Assembly (NCBI RefSeq): GCF_014041915.1
Contig: NZ_CP059472.1
Coordinates: forward strand, 1,860,001-1,924,000
From: Marnyiella aurantia
GTDB lineage: Bacteria > Bacteroidota > Bacteroidia > Flavobacteriales > Weeksellaceae
DNA length: 64,000 nucleotides
Direction: 5' to 3'
Shown: in pieces, positions 41,295 to 50,879 of the stretch
Layout of the letters: each line of letters starts with the position of its first letter
How positions within the stretch are numbered: the stretch's first letter is position 1
Position numbers and translations under genes: made by a program
The notes under the pieces: generated by a model
Seen by the model: the letters and a program-made list of their open reading frames with translations, nothing else
Databases searched by the model: none
What the model was told of the DNA's origin: nothing

Positions 41295-41762
41295 ATGGAG
41301 TTTAGAGAAAAGATAGAAAGCCTGATTGGTGAATTTCTGCAGGAACGCGAGGATCTGTTTCTTATTGATCTCAGATTTTCAGCTTCAGATGATATAACGG
41401 TCATTCTGGATGGCGATCAGGGCGTAACATTACAGGATTGTTTGGATGCCAGCCGTGCGATTGAATTTAATATGGATCGCGAGGAGCATGATTTTTCGCT
41501 TCAGGTGATGAGTGCAGGCCTGAGCGAGCCATTAAAATCGGAAAGGCAGTTCCGAAAAAATCTTGGAAGAGAACTGGATATTCTGCTTACCGATGATACT
41601 AAGGTGGAAGGTGAACTTCTTAAGATGGATGAAAAATGTATTACCTTAGTGCTGCGGTACAGAAAGCCCAAAGATGTTGGCAAAGGTAAAGTGGATGTGG
41701 TGGAAGAAAAGGAAATTCCATACACAGATATAAAAAAAGCGCTGGTAACAGTAAAATTTTAA
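41295..41762 (+). CDS. rimP: ribosome maturation factor RimP
   Basis: RimP helps assemble the 30S ribosomal subunit. The 155-residue protein has the N-terminal alpha/beta domain, with LIDLRFSASDDITVILDGDQ and the LQDCLDASRAIEF helix, then the conserved VMSAGLSEPLKSERQFRKNLGRELDI (given by its ends) leading into the C-terminal SH3-like domain. It is the first gene of the classic rimP-nusA-infB order, with 55 nt before nusA. Its 5' leader carries a terminator-like hairpin. Confidence 0.94.
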   Translation: MEFREKIESLIGEFLQEREDLFLIDLRFSASDDITVILDGDQGVTLQDCLDASRAIEFNMDREEHDFSLQVMSAGLSEPLKSERQFRKNLGRELDILLTDDTKVEGELLKMDEKCITLVLRYRKPKDVGKGKVDVVEEKEIPYTDIKKALVTVKF

Positions 41763-41817
41763 CAATATGATGACGGACGGTACGGCCGTACTACTCATTA
41801 TTATCACTATATAGATT

Positions 41818-43053
41818 ATGGACAGTTTAGCGTTAATTGAAGCGTTTGGCGATTTTAAAGACGAGAAAAGCATCAGTAAGATTGACTTGATGGCTATTAT
41901 TGAAGATTCACTGAAAACGCTGCTAAGAAAAAGATTTGATTCAGACGATCATTTTGATGTCATTGTAAATCCCGATAAAGGTGACTTTCAGATTTTCCTA
42001 AATAAAATTATTGTGGAGGACGGTATGTCCGAAGATGATGACCTGGAAATTGAACTGCGGGAAGCAAAGAAGATGGATCCTACTTTTGAGGTAGGCGAGG
42101 ATTATACAGTAGAAATTCCAATTGCTGAATTAGGCCGCAGGAATATCCTGACTTTGAAGCAAATTTTGGCTACAAAACTACAGGAGCATAATAATGGTCT
42201 TCTGTATGAGCAATTCCATGACCGAATTGGTGAGATTGTTGTTGGAGAAGTACACCATATCAGAAAGCAGCATGCTATTTTGCTGGACGATGAGGATAAC
42301 GAATTCATTCTTCCAAAAGAAAATCAAATTCCTTCAGACTTTTTCAAGAAAGGCGAAAGTATCCGCGCTATTGTGGACAGTGTTGATTTTAAAGGGTCCA
42401 AACCACAGATCATTGTGTCCCGGACCTCACCGAAGTTTCTGGAAAAACTTTTGGAGCTGGAAATTCCCGAAATTCAAGACGGTACCATAATGCTTAAGAA
42501 AGTGGTAAGGATTCCTGGTGAGAAAGCGAAAATTGCAGTAGATGCCTATGACGACAGGATTGATCCCGTAGGTGCCTGCGTAGGTGTAAAGGGGTCCCGT
42601 ATCCATGGCGTGGTGCGCGAACTGAAAAATGAAAATATCGATGTAATACAGTGGTCCAAGAATCCTGAGATTATGGTGAAAAGAGCGCTGGGTAATGTTA
42701 CGATAAATAAAATTGACATCAATGTCGAGCAAGCCTATGCGATGGTTTACACTCCCGTTGAAGAAATTTCCAAAGTTATCGGTAAGCAGGGACAAAACAT
42801 AAAACTTGCATCCTGGCTTAGTGGTTTTGAAATTGATGTATACCGTGAAACCAGCGATGATGATGATGTTGAGCTGGACGAGTTCAGCGACGAGATCAGC
42901 GAATGGATTATCAAGGAGTTTAAAAAAGTAGGCTTAAATACAGCCAGAAGTGTCCTGGATAAGGATACTGAAGCGTTGGTGAACCTTGTGGATCTGGAAG
43001 AGGAGCAAATCGATGAGGTGAAGCAGGTGCTGAAGGAGGAGCTTGAAGCTTAA
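41818..43053 (+). CDS. nusA: transcription termination/antitermination factor NusA
   Basis: NusA binds RNA polymerase and modulates pausing, intrinsic termination and antitermination. The 411-residue protein has the N-terminal polymerase-binding domain (about 1-125). An S1 domain follows (about 135-205, GEIVVGEVHHIRKQHAILL). Two KH domains come next, with VGVKGSRIHGVVREL near 255 and VIGKQGQNIKLASWLSG near 320. A short acidic C-terminal end follows, without the two extra repeats of E. coli NusA. It is the middle gene of the rimP-nusA-infB operon. Confidence 0.97.
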   Translation: MDSLALIEAFGDFKDEKSISKIDLMAIIEDSLKTLLRKRFDSDDHFDVIVNPDKGDFQIFLNKIIVEDGMSEDDDLEIELREAKKMDPTFEVGEDYTVEIPIAELGRRNILTLKQILATKLQEHNNGLLYEQFHDRIGEIVVGEVHHIRKQHAILLDDEDNEFILPKENQIPSDFFKKGESIRAIVDSVDFKGSKPQIIVSRTSPKFLEKLLELEIPEIQDGTIMLKKVVRIPGEKAKIAVDAYDDRIDPVGACVGVKGSRIHGVVRELKNENIDVIQWSKNPEIMVKRALGNVTINKIDINVEQAYAMVYTPVEEISKVIGKQGQNIKLASWLSGFEIDVYRETSDDDDVELDEFSDEISEWIIKEFKKVGLNTARSVLDKDTEALVNLVDLEEEQIDEVKQVLKEELEA

Positions 43054-43116
43054 CAGACCTTGTAAAATGCTGTACGAAGTACACAGGATAATTAAAATAA
43101 AATAGTAAATATTTGC

Positions 43117-45981
43117 ATGCCAAAAATTAGATTAAATAAAGCGTTAAAGGAATTCAATATTTCAATGTCGAGACTTGTGGAGTTTCTGCAGGGGCAAGGC
43201 TTTGCGGTAGATGAAAATCCGAACGCTCAACTGGATGAAGCGGCATATGGGGCACTGAAGGCAGAATTCATGAAGGACAGTGAGCAGCGGAAAGCTTCAC
43301 ACGAGGTAGTTATGGCTAAGGTTCCTGAAGAGAAGCTGGTCATTGAAGAAAAAGCACCTGAAGTGATAAAAGCAAGAGCTGCCGTCAGACCCGAAACGAG
43401 AATTTTAGGAAAGATTGATCTCAATCCTAAAAAAGCAGAAGTTCCGGCAGAAACGCCGGCACCTGTTCCGGAAGTACCGGTACAGAAGGAGGAACCTAAA
43501 GTGGAATCTCCGTCTGTCGTGGAAAAGCAGGAATTTAAGATTCTGGATAAAATAGATTTATCTCAAATCGAGACAGGAAAACCGCGTTCATCCAAAAAGG
43601 AGCAGCCAAAACCTGAACCTGCCAAGTCGGCAGCGGAAGTGAAAGAAACTCCAAAAGCAGCTGAAGCGCCTGCACCCGAAGTTCCCGTTGCACAAACGCC
43701 AAAACCAGCAGAAACTGCAACACCTGCTATTCCAGCCATTCAGGAATCTGAAAATTTGGGAGATAATAAAATCGAAACCGTATACCAGAAACTTGACGGT
43801 CCTAAAATATTGAAGCAAACTGTGGACCTGTCCCAGTTTAATAAGCCTAAATCTCAGGGAGCGAACAGCGCCGCTGCGAAAAAGAAGAGGAAACGTATCG
43901 AGAAACCAAATCCAACTGGTGGTACAGCGCAGTCCGGTACTGCCGGCTCCGGTGGTCAGGGTAACAGACCTGGTGGTCAGGGTAACCGTCCCGCAGGCAA
44001 CCGACCTCCACAGCAGGGAGGCAACAAGCCTGGCGGTTCCAGACGTGGGGCAGACCGTGTGATGCCGGTAGAACTTACCGATGAGCAGGTTAAAAATCAA
44101 ATACGAGAGACTCTGGAGAAACTGACCAACAAAGGGGGTAAATCCAAAGGTTCAAAATACAGAAAAGAAAAGCGTACCTACAGAAGAGAGCAGGACGAAC
44201 TGCAGGAACAAATCGATGCTGCAGACCGGACCTTGAAGGTTACAGAATTTATTACAGTGGGCGAACTGGCCAGCTTAATGAATGTGAGTCCTACTGAAGT
44301 GATCTCAGCCTGCTTCTCCCTCGGAGTTATGGTTACCATGAACCAGCGTCTGGAAGCAGATACGCTGCTTCTTGTAGCAGATGAGTTTGGTTATAAGATC
44401 GAATTTTCCGACGCAGATATTGAAGAGTCTGCTGCAGATGAAGAAATCGATGCTGAAGAGGATCTGGTAGCCCGCGCACCAATTGTGACCGTAATGGGTC
44501 ACGTAGACCACGGTAAGACATCGCTTCTGGATTACGTAAGAAAAACCAATGTAATCGCTGGTGAATCCGGTGGTATTACTCAGCACATCGGTGCCTACAA
44601 TGTTCAACTCGAAAACGGACAGAAAATTACATTCCTGGATACTCCTGGTCACGAAGCGTTTACCGCGATGAGAGCCAGAGGAGCACAGGTTACCGATATT
44701 GCAATTATCGTGATTGCAGCGGATGATGATGTAATGCCACAGACGAAAGAAGCAATTTCTCACTCGCAGGCTGCCGGTGTACCTATGATTATCGCCCTGA
44801 ACAAGGTTGATAAGCCAAGCTCTAATCCGGATAATGTTCGCCAGCAACTTTCCGGTATGAATATCCTCGTAGAAGAGTGGGGTGGTAATGTACAGTCTCA
44901 GGAAGTTTCTGCTAAATTCGGTAATAACATGGATGCACTGTTGGAGAAAGTTCTTCTGCAGGCAGAAATTCTGGAACTTAAAGCCAATCCTAATAAAAAT
45001 GCACAGGGAGTTGTTATTGAAGCGTCCCTGGATAAAGGTCGCGGTTATGTAGCAACCATTCTTGTACAAAGTGGAACACTTAAGGTGGGAGATTACGTTC
45101 TTGCCGGTAAAAACCACGGTAAGGTAAAAGCGATGCTTGATGAAAGAGGAAAGCCAATGGAAACTGCAGGACCTTCAATGCCTGTAACTATCCTTGGTCT
45201 TGACGGAGCACCTGGAGCCGGAGATAAGTTCAGGGTATTTGATGATGAAGGTGAGGCGAAAACTATTGCTACCAAGCGTGAGCAGCTTCAGCGTGAACTT
45301 TCTATCCGTACCAAAAAGCATACAACACTTGAAGAACTCGGCAGACGTATTGCTCTGGGTGAATTCAAGGAACTTAATATTATTCTGAAAGGAGACGTGG
45401 ATGGTTCTGTGGAAGCGCTTTCAGATCAGCTGCAGCGTCTTTCAACTGAGGAAATCAGTATTAATATACTTCATCAGGGCGTTGGACCTATAACGGAATC
45501 CGATGTAAACCTTGCTACGGCATCAGATGCGATTATCATAGGATTTAATGTTCGTGCAGGAGCAAATGCCAAAGAGCTTGCAGATAAGGAGGAAATTGAA
45601 ATCCGTACTTACTCTGTTATCTACGCCGCAATCGAAGAAGTTAAAGAGGCCATGGAAGGTATGCTTTCGCCGGAAATTAAAGAGCAGGTCATTGGTAATG
45701 TAGAGATCCGCGAGGTATTTAAGATCTCCAAGGTTGGCAGCATTGCCGGTTGTATGGTTCTTAGCGGTAAAGTAGGAAGGAATTCCAAGATACGCTTACT
45801 GCGCGACGGAATTGTTAAGTTCGACGGCGAGCTTGAAAGTTTGAAGCGTTTTAAAGATGATGTGAAAGAAGTAACCAAAGGTTACGAATGCGGACTGAAT
45901 CTAAAAGGTTATAACGATATAGAGGTGGGAGATATTCTTGAGGTTTACGAGGAAGTTGCCGTGAAAAAGAAGCTAAAATAA
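43117..45981 (+). CDS. infB: translation initiation factor IF-2
   Basis: IF-2 is the GTPase that places initiator tRNA on the ribosome. The 954-residue protein has an N-terminal IF2-type module ([21 protein letters not shown], given by its ends, 1-50). A long Lys/Pro/Ala/Glu-rich linker then a Gly/Asn/Arg-rich stretch ([20 protein letters not shown]) follow, to about 310. The G domain has [12 protein letters not shown] near 460, [12 protein letters not shown] near 508 and NKVDKP near 565. IF2-type beta-barrels and the initiator-tRNA-binding C-terminal domain complete it. It is the last gene of the operon, ending at a terminator at 46005. Confidence 0.97.
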   Translation: MPKIRLNKALKEFNISMSRLVEFLQGQGFAVDENPNAQLDEAAYGALKAEFMKDSEQRKASHEVVMAKVPEEKLVIEEKAPEVIKARAAVRPETRILGKIDLNPKKAEVPAETPAPVPEVPVQKEEPKVESPSVVEKQEFKILDKIDLSQIETGKPRSSKKEQPKPEPAKSAAEVKETPKAAEAPAPEVPVAQTPKPAETATPAIPAIQESENLGDNKIETVYQKLDGPKILKQTVDLSQFNKPKSQGANSAAAKKKRKRIEKPNPTGGTAQSGTAGSGGQGNRPGGQGNRPAGNRPPQQGGNKPGGSRRGADRVMPVELTDEQVKNQIRETLEKLTNKGGKSKGSKYRKEKRTYRREQDELQEQIDAADRTLKVTEFITVGELASLMNVSPTEVISACFSLGVMVTMNQRLEADTLLLVADEFGYKIEFSDADIEESAADEEIDAEEDLVARAPIVTVMGHVDHGKTSLLDYVRKTNVIAGESGGITQHIGAYNVQLENGQKITFLDTPGHEAFTAMRARGAQVTDIAIIVIAADDDVMPQTKEAISHSQAAGVPMIIALNKVDKPSSNPDNVRQQLSGMNILVEEWGGNVQSQEVSAKFGNNMDALLEKVLLQAEILELKANPNKNAQGVVIEASLDKGRGYVATILVQSGTLKVGDYVLAGKNHGKVKAMLDERGKPMETAGPSMPVTILGLDGAPGAGDKFRVFDDEGEAKTIATKREQLQRELSIRTKKHTTLEELGRRIALGEFKELNIILKGDVDGSVEALSDQLQRLSTEEISINILHQGVGPITESDVNLATASDAIIIGFNVRAGANAKELADKEEIEIRTYSVIYAAIEEVKEAMEGMLSPEIKEQVIGNVEIREVFKISKVGSIAGCMVLSGKVGRNSKIRLLRDGIVKFDGELESLKRFKDDVKEVTKGYECGLNLKGYNDIEVGDILEVYEEVAVKKKLK

Positions 45982-46004
45982 ATTAAACTATTACAAAACA
46001 AGAG

Positions 46005-46029
46005 AAACTACAGCGATGTAGTTTTTTTT
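46005..46029 (+). terminator. Terminator of rimP-nusA-infB
   Basis: A perfect 8-bp stem (46005-46012 with 46017-46024, AAACTACA/TGTAGTTT) with a GCGA tetraloop runs into an uninterrupted T run. Confidence 0.85.
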
Positions 46030-46080
46030 GTATATTTACGCCCTGTATAAGTATAGTTACAATAAAATAACAATTTAATA

Positions 46081-47994
46081 ATGAAAAATAAAGCTTTATA
46101 TACGCTTTTGTTAATGGTTCCGTTATTTTCTTTCTCTCAGACAAAGGAAGAAAGAGAAAAAATTGCCTCATTCTCTAATAAAGAAGCTAATACGGTATTA
46201 GGAAAACAGTTGCACGAGGAGGAAGTTGCGAGAAAAGCCAGAGTGGAAGCCTATCTTAAGAATAATCCTAATGTTGAAAGAGTATTCATAGATGCCAAAA
46301 TGAATAAAACTGAAATACTGGATGTCCTTCCAAACGGCGAATTAATTTACGCTAAAACACACAATGCAGGAGCTGCAACTACTGCAAGAGCTACCAGTTT
46401 ATATGATGGTGGAAATTTAGGATTGAATATTCAGGGTCAAAATATGATTGCCGGTGTCTGGGATGGGGGCAGTGCCAGAAATTCTCATCAGGAATTTATG
46501 GTTAACTCGGCTTCCAAAGTCACGATAATGGATGGTGGAACTGAGGACGACCATGCTACCCATGTCGCAGGGACAATTGCTGCACAGGGAATTGTTTCTA
46601 ATGCACGGGGTGTTGCTTTTAACGCTTCGATTAACTCTTATGATTGGACTGCTGATTTATCCGAAATGCTTACCGCAGCTGCAAATGGCTTACTAATGTC
46701 TAACCATTCATATGGAATAGGTTCGCTGGGTAGTATCTGGTTTTACGGAGCATATGATTCGCGCGCTAGACAGATTGATAATATTACATTTAATAACCCC
46801 TACTATTTGCCAGTTGTTTCTGCAGGTAATGATCGCGGAGAAACAACTGCTCCAGGTTCTACTCAAAATGCGGCGAAAGCTGGATATGACTTAATCTTTG
46901 GACATGGGAATGCCAAAAATGCACTTACGGTCGCGGCTGTGGGGCAAGTCTTAAATTATACTGGAGCGTCAAGTGTTCCAATGTCCAGTTTTAGCAGTTG
47001 GGGCCCTTCCGACGATGGAAGAATTAAGCCCGAAATTTCCATGAAAGGTGTTAATGTTAGGTCAACCCTAGATACCAACGATACTGCTTACGGGTTTATG
47101 TCAGGAACATCGATGGCTTCCCCTGGCGTTACTGGTGTAATAACTCTCTTACAACAGTATCATAATCAACTTTACGCGTCGTATATGAAATCTGCAACTA
47201 CGAAAGGACTTATTTTACACACCGCTGATGAAGCTGGAGATTTCACTGGTCCCGACTATCAATTTGGATGGGGTCTTATTAATGCCGAAAGCGCTGCTAA
47301 AGTAATTAGAGATAAAAATCTGCCTACGAACAGAAGTGTTATAGAAGAATTGTCTTTGGGAAATGGGACTACTTACACAAAAACTATTACAGCAACAGGT
47401 AGCGAACCTCTAAAGGTGTCAATTTCTTGGACCGATCCTGCGTTTTCCGGTCATAATACTGGAGTAGTTGATCCTAGCACAAAATATCTGGTAAATGACT
47501 TGGATGTCAAAGTAACAAATGCAGCGGGTACAGTTTATTATCCATGGAAATTGCAGGGAATGGCGGCTTACTATGATTCACCAACTAATAACTCCACCAA
47601 CGATACAGATGTCTTTGAACGTGTCGATATTGAAAATCCTTCAGGTCTTTACACTATTACAGTTACGCACAAAGGCACTCTGTCCGCAAATCAAAATTTC
47701 ACCCTCATAGCTTCCTCAAATAATCTTTCTACATTAAATGTGAACGATATGCAAGATGTCAATGAGCAAATTCATTTTTATCCTAATCCCGCAAAAGATT
47801 TCTTATATATAAATAATAGTAACTCTGTAGAGGCTACCGTAACTATTTTAGATATGGCAGGAAGGTTAGTGTCCAAACAGACGACAAGAAATGGAAAGAT
47901 ATCTGTTTCCGAATTGGTTAATGGTAATTATATGTTAATTTATATTGATACTAAAGGTCGCGAAATCTCACATCGCTTCGTTAAAAGCTCATAA
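46081..47994 (+). CDS. subtilisin-like (S8) serine protease with T9SS type A tail
   Basis: The 637-residue secreted protease has a signal peptide (MKNKALYTLLLMVPLFSFSQ). A propeptide-like region follows (20-100). The S8 catalytic domain has Asp128 (AGVWDGGSARNSH), His161 (DDHATHVAGT), the oxyanion Asn250 (VSAGND) and Ser344 (GFMSGTSMASPG). A beta-sandwich P-type domain (about 425-550) precedes the type A sorting tail (IHFYPNPAKDFLYINN, ISVSELVNGNYMLIY). It should be released or surface-held by the type IX system. It lies directly upstream of a SusC/SusD operon in the same orientation, with its own weak terminator. Confidence 0.93.
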   Translation: MKNKALYTLLLMVPLFSFSQTKEEREKIASFSNKEANTVLGKQLHEEEVARKARVEAYLKNNPNVERVFIDAKMNKTEILDVLPNGELIYAKTHNAGAATTARATSLYDGGNLGLNIQGQNMIAGVWDGGSARNSHQEFMVNSASKVTIMDGGTEDDHATHVAGTIAAQGIVSNARGVAFNASINSYDWTADLSEMLTAAANGLLMSNHSYGIGSLGSIWFYGAYDSRARQIDNITFNNPYYLPVVSAGNDRGETTAPGSTQNAAKAGYDLIFGHGNAKNALTVAAVGQVLNYTGASSVPMSSFSSWGPSDDGRIKPEISMKGVNVRSTLDTNDTAYGFMSGTSMASPGVTGVITLLQQYHNQLYASYMKSATTKGLILHTADEAGDFTGPDYQFGWGLINAESAAKVIRDKNLPTNRSVIEELSLGNGTTYTKTITATGSEPLKVSISWTDPAFSGHNTGVVDPSTKYLVNDLDVKVTNAAGTVYYPWKLQGMAAYYDSPTNNSTNDTDVFERVDIENPSGLYTITVTHKGTLSANQNFTLIASSNNLSTLNVNDMQDVNEQIHFYPNPAKDFLYINNSNSVEATVTILDMAGRLVSKQTTRNGKISVSELVNGNYMLIYIDTKGREISHRFVKSS

Positions 47995-48006
47995 ACACAG
48001 CTTTTT
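47983..48006 (+). terminator. weak terminator overlapping the stop codon of the S8 protease
   Basis: A 7-bp stem (47983-47989 with 47999-48005, AAAAGCT/AGCTTTT) encloses the stop codon in its loop and is followed by TATTG. It is low in GC, so termination may be incomplete and some read-through into susC is possible. Confidence 0.4.
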
Positions 48007-48007
48007 A

Positions 48008-48037
48008 TTGCGAACTTATTCTTAAAAATTAAATTTG
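48008..48037 (+). promoter_or_regulatory. promoter of the susCD operon
   Basis: TTG at 48008-48010, a 19-nt spacer and TAAATTTG at 48030-48037 match the Bacteroidota consensus. The start of transcription would fall in the palindrome at 48040-48061. Confidence 0.65.
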
Positions 48038-48039
48038 TG

Positions 48040-48061
48040 TATGTTAATTTAAATTAACATA
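48040..48061. repeat. 22-bp perfect palindrome at the susC transcription start
   Basis: The bases from 48040 to 48061 form a perfect palindrome, with central 20 bases ATGTTAATTTAAATTAACAT. It begins 2 nt after the -7 box. A further half-site, ATGTTAAT, lies at 48092-48099, directly before the susC ATG. It could be an operator for a dimeric regulator or an RNA hairpin at the 5' end of the transcript. Confidence 0.75.
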
Positions 48062-48099
48062 TTTGTCGGATTAAATAGTAAAATATTAAAAATGTTAAT

Positions 48100-50859
48100 A
48101 TGAATGTAAAGTTACGAGTATTAAGTGCAGGTGTTCTCTTTTTTGTAGGACATGCTGTTTCAGCACAACAAGTTGTAGATACAACTAATGTGTCTGATAT
48201 TGAGGAGATCGTTTTGGTGACTACAGGTTATTCTACAGTAAAGAAAGAAAGAGTTTCCGGAGCTATTACCTCAGTGAAATCTGATGATATTGAAAACACA
48301 CCTGGTGCAACTGTGCAGCAGGCTTTAGTTGGAAAACTATCTGGTGTGGATATCTCATTTGGTTCGGGAGCACCTGGTTCGGCGAGTTTAAGGGTTGATA
48401 TCAGAGGAACGCAAACGATTAATGGAGCCGTTGCTCCACTGTACATTGTTGATGGAATTCCAATTTCAGCATCGGCATTCCAATTATTGGACCCTAATAG
48501 TTTCCAGTCTCTTGATGTTGTAAAAGATTATGGTACCGCTGCACAGTATGGAGCTTCAGGCGGTGGAGGTATAATATTAATCACTACTAAAAAAGGTAGA
48601 AACAGAAGTAGAGCATTGGTAACCTACACAGGTCAGACCGGTGTTTCTACCAGAGCAAACGATAAAGTTAACCTCATGAATTCCAGACAATGGAATACGT
48701 TCAGAAGATCTATTGGTTTAGGAAATCCATATACAGGTACTGCTTACACAGATGCAGATATTGAATTGTTAGCTGGAAGAAATACTGATTGGGGCAAGCT
48801 TGTATATCAAGATGGAGTTTTTAATCAGCATAATTTTGAAGTATCAGGTGGATCGGATGCATTTACCTATTACAGTAACATAGGCTATTTTAATCAGGAA
48901 GGGACAATCCGCGGGTCGGGTCAGGAAAGAATCACTGCAACTGTAAATTTGGGTGCTAAGGTTTCAGAGAAATTTGATTTGAATTTTAACAATAGTTTCA
49001 CCTATGGAATGAGGAATAATATTTCTTCTGAGGGAGCTATTAACTTGAATAACCCTGCCGCTGTTGCTTATCTGGCTCCACCAAGTGATTTACCATTTTT
49101 ACCAGGTGGCGGATACAATGCTGGTGCTGGATTGCTTGGAGGGAACTTTCTGCAGACGCTGAATACTAGAATTAGTGAGACTAATCAGTTCAGATTGGTA
49201 AGTGGATTAAATGGAACATATAGATTCACAGACAACCTGAGCGCAAAGCAAACTGTGGGTATAGACTTCAGAAATACAAATGCAGAGTCATTTACCAATC
49301 CTGATACCTACCTTGGTGGTATTACTACACCAGGTAATGCAGGTGCTTTAGGCAGATCTAATTCGCAAGTATCTTCAATCCTGAGCAATACTTCGGTTAC
49401 TTATAACAATACATTTGCGGACCGTCATGACTTAACTGTTACCGGTCTTTATGAGTACTTTGGTAAGTTCATTAAGTCATTTGGATATACAGGATATGGT
49501 CTGAATAATCTGTTTATCAATAGTCCAGCGGGTATTAATGTTTCCAGTGGAACCCTACCATCACTTTCTGGAGGATATACTAAGTATCATAGGTTAGCTT
49601 ATGTTGGTTTGTTGAATTATTCATTTGACGATAAGTACAGCTTTAATGCATCGATCCGTAGAGAAAGTGCTTCTGATTTTGGTGATAACTTTAAATGGGG
49701 TACCTTCTGGGGAGCTGGTTTTGCATGGCAATTGAATAAAGAAGAATTCATGCAGCCGCTTACATTCATCAATATCCTGAAGCCAAGAGTTTCTTATGGT
49801 GAAGTTGGTAATCCTAGAGATCCGGAAACAGCTAGCCCTTATGAAACTTCAAGAAATTATTTTACAGGTTCCTATAACAATATTACCACATTAAATCCTA
49901 ACAATCCTGGTAACCCAAATTTTAAGTGGGAAGTTGGTAAGGAATTAAGTGTAGGTTTAGATTTTGGATTTTTGCAGAACAGAATCAGTGGTTCAGTCGA
50001 TTACTATGCTAGAAAGACCTCTGAACTATATCTAAGTAAAACACTTTCCGGAACTACCGGCTTTTCCTCAATTGATAACTTTAATGCAGGAGAGATGGAA
50101 AACAAAGGTTTCGAAGTACAGTTGAGTGCAGATGTAGTTAGAACTGATGATTTCAGATGGTCATTGTTTGGTAACTTCGCGCAGAACAAAAACAAAGTTA
50201 CTTCTCTTGGTGAAGTAAATGAATACGAACTAGGTACTTCTATTGTTAGAGTTGGTCTTCCAATCGGTTCACACTACATGGTAGGTTGGGCTGGTGTAGA
50301 CGCTAGTAACGGTCAGCCATTATATTATGATGTGAATGGAAACCTTACAAACGTATATTCCGATGCTAACGCAACTGCTAACTGGGGATCCTTTAAGCCA
50401 GAGATTGTTGGAGGATTTGGTACCGAAATTGCTTATAAAAATCTTACGGTTAGTGCAAACTTTAGATTTAAAGATAAATACTATAGGTTCAACAACGAAT
50501 CATATTTCCTTGAGAATCCTAACTTTGCGCAGTACAATATGTCAACCAATATGTTAGACATGTGGACGGCCTCAGGACAGGTTACTGATGTACAAAGCTA
50601 CCTTTATCCAAGACAGTTTAGCTCAAAAGATATTGAAGACGCATCTTTCCTGAGACTGCAGGAAGCTAGAATCAACTATAAAATCTCTAGAAATATTCTG
50701 GGCGACTTCATAAACAGTATTGATCTGTTTGTAATTGGTAATAACCTGTATACCTGGACTAACTGGACAGGTCTGGATCCAGATGATAGTAACAACATTG
50801 CACAGTATGAATATCCATTCTCAAGGACGATCACATTTGGTGCAAAAATAAATTTCTAA
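48100..50859 (+). CDS. SusC/RagA-type TonB-dependent transporter
   Basis: The 919-residue outer-membrane transporter has a signal peptide (ending ...GHAVSAQ, residue 23), then almost at once the TonB-box region DIEEIVLVTTGYSTVKKERV. The plug follows (about 50-165, SGAITSVKSDDIENTPGATV, then YIVDGIPISASAF and the ITTKKGRNRSRALV end). The barrel ends in NIAQYEYPFSRTITFGAKINF (given by its ends). It lacks the N-terminal carboxypeptidase-like domain of many SusC proteins. With the SusD gene 20 nt downstream it forms a 'pedal-bin' importer for glycans or oligopeptides. The adjacent secreted protease hints at peptides (RagAB type). Confidence 0.95.
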   Translation: MNVKLRVLSAGVLFFVGHAVSAQQVVDTTNVSDIEEIVLVTTGYSTVKKERVSGAITSVKSDDIENTPGATVQQALVGKLSGVDISFGSGAPGSASLRVDIRGTQTINGAVAPLYIVDGIPISASAFQLLDPNSFQSLDVVKDYGTAAQYGASGGGGIILITTKKGRNRSRALVTYTGQTGVSTRANDKVNLMNSRQWNTFRRSIGLGNPYTGTAYTDADIELLAGRNTDWGKLVYQDGVFNQHNFEVSGGSDAFTYYSNIGYFNQEGTIRGSGQERITATVNLGAKVSEKFDLNFNNSFTYGMRNNISSEGAINLNNPAAVAYLAPPSDLPFLPGGGYNAGAGLLGGNFLQTLNTRISETNQFRLVSGLNGTYRFTDNLSAKQTVGIDFRNTNAESFTNPDTYLGGITTPGNAGALGRSNSQVSSILSNTSVTYNNTFADRHDLTVTGLYEYFGKFIKSFGYTGYGLNNLFINSPAGINVSSGTLPSLSGGYTKYHRLAYVGLLNYSFDDKYSFNASIRRESASDFGDNFKWGTFWGAGFAWQLNKEEFMQPLTFINILKPRVSYGEVGNPRDPETASPYETSRNYFTGSYNNITTLNPNNPGNPNFKWEVGKELSVGLDFGFLQNRISGSVDYYARKTSELYLSKTLSGTTGFSSIDNFNAGEMENKGFEVQLSADVVRTDDFRWSLFGNFAQNKNKVTSLGEVNEYELGTSIVRVGLPIGSHYMVGWAGVDASNGQPLYYDVNGNLTNVYSDANATANWGSFKPEIVGGFGTEIAYKNLTVSANFRFKDKYYRFNNESYFLENPNFAQYNMSTNMLDMWTASGQVTDVQSYLYPRQFSSKDIEDASFLRLQEARINYKISRNILGDFINSIDLFVIGNNLYTWTNWTGLDPDDSNNIAQYEYPFSRTITFGAKINF

Positions 50860-50879
50860 ACAATTTAATATAATAAAAG

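Noticed and set aside
43900-44060. Gly/Asn/Arg-rich repeats of infB as a separate repeat element
   Set aside because: They lie inside the linker of IF-2, which is naturally low-complexity and variable in this family.
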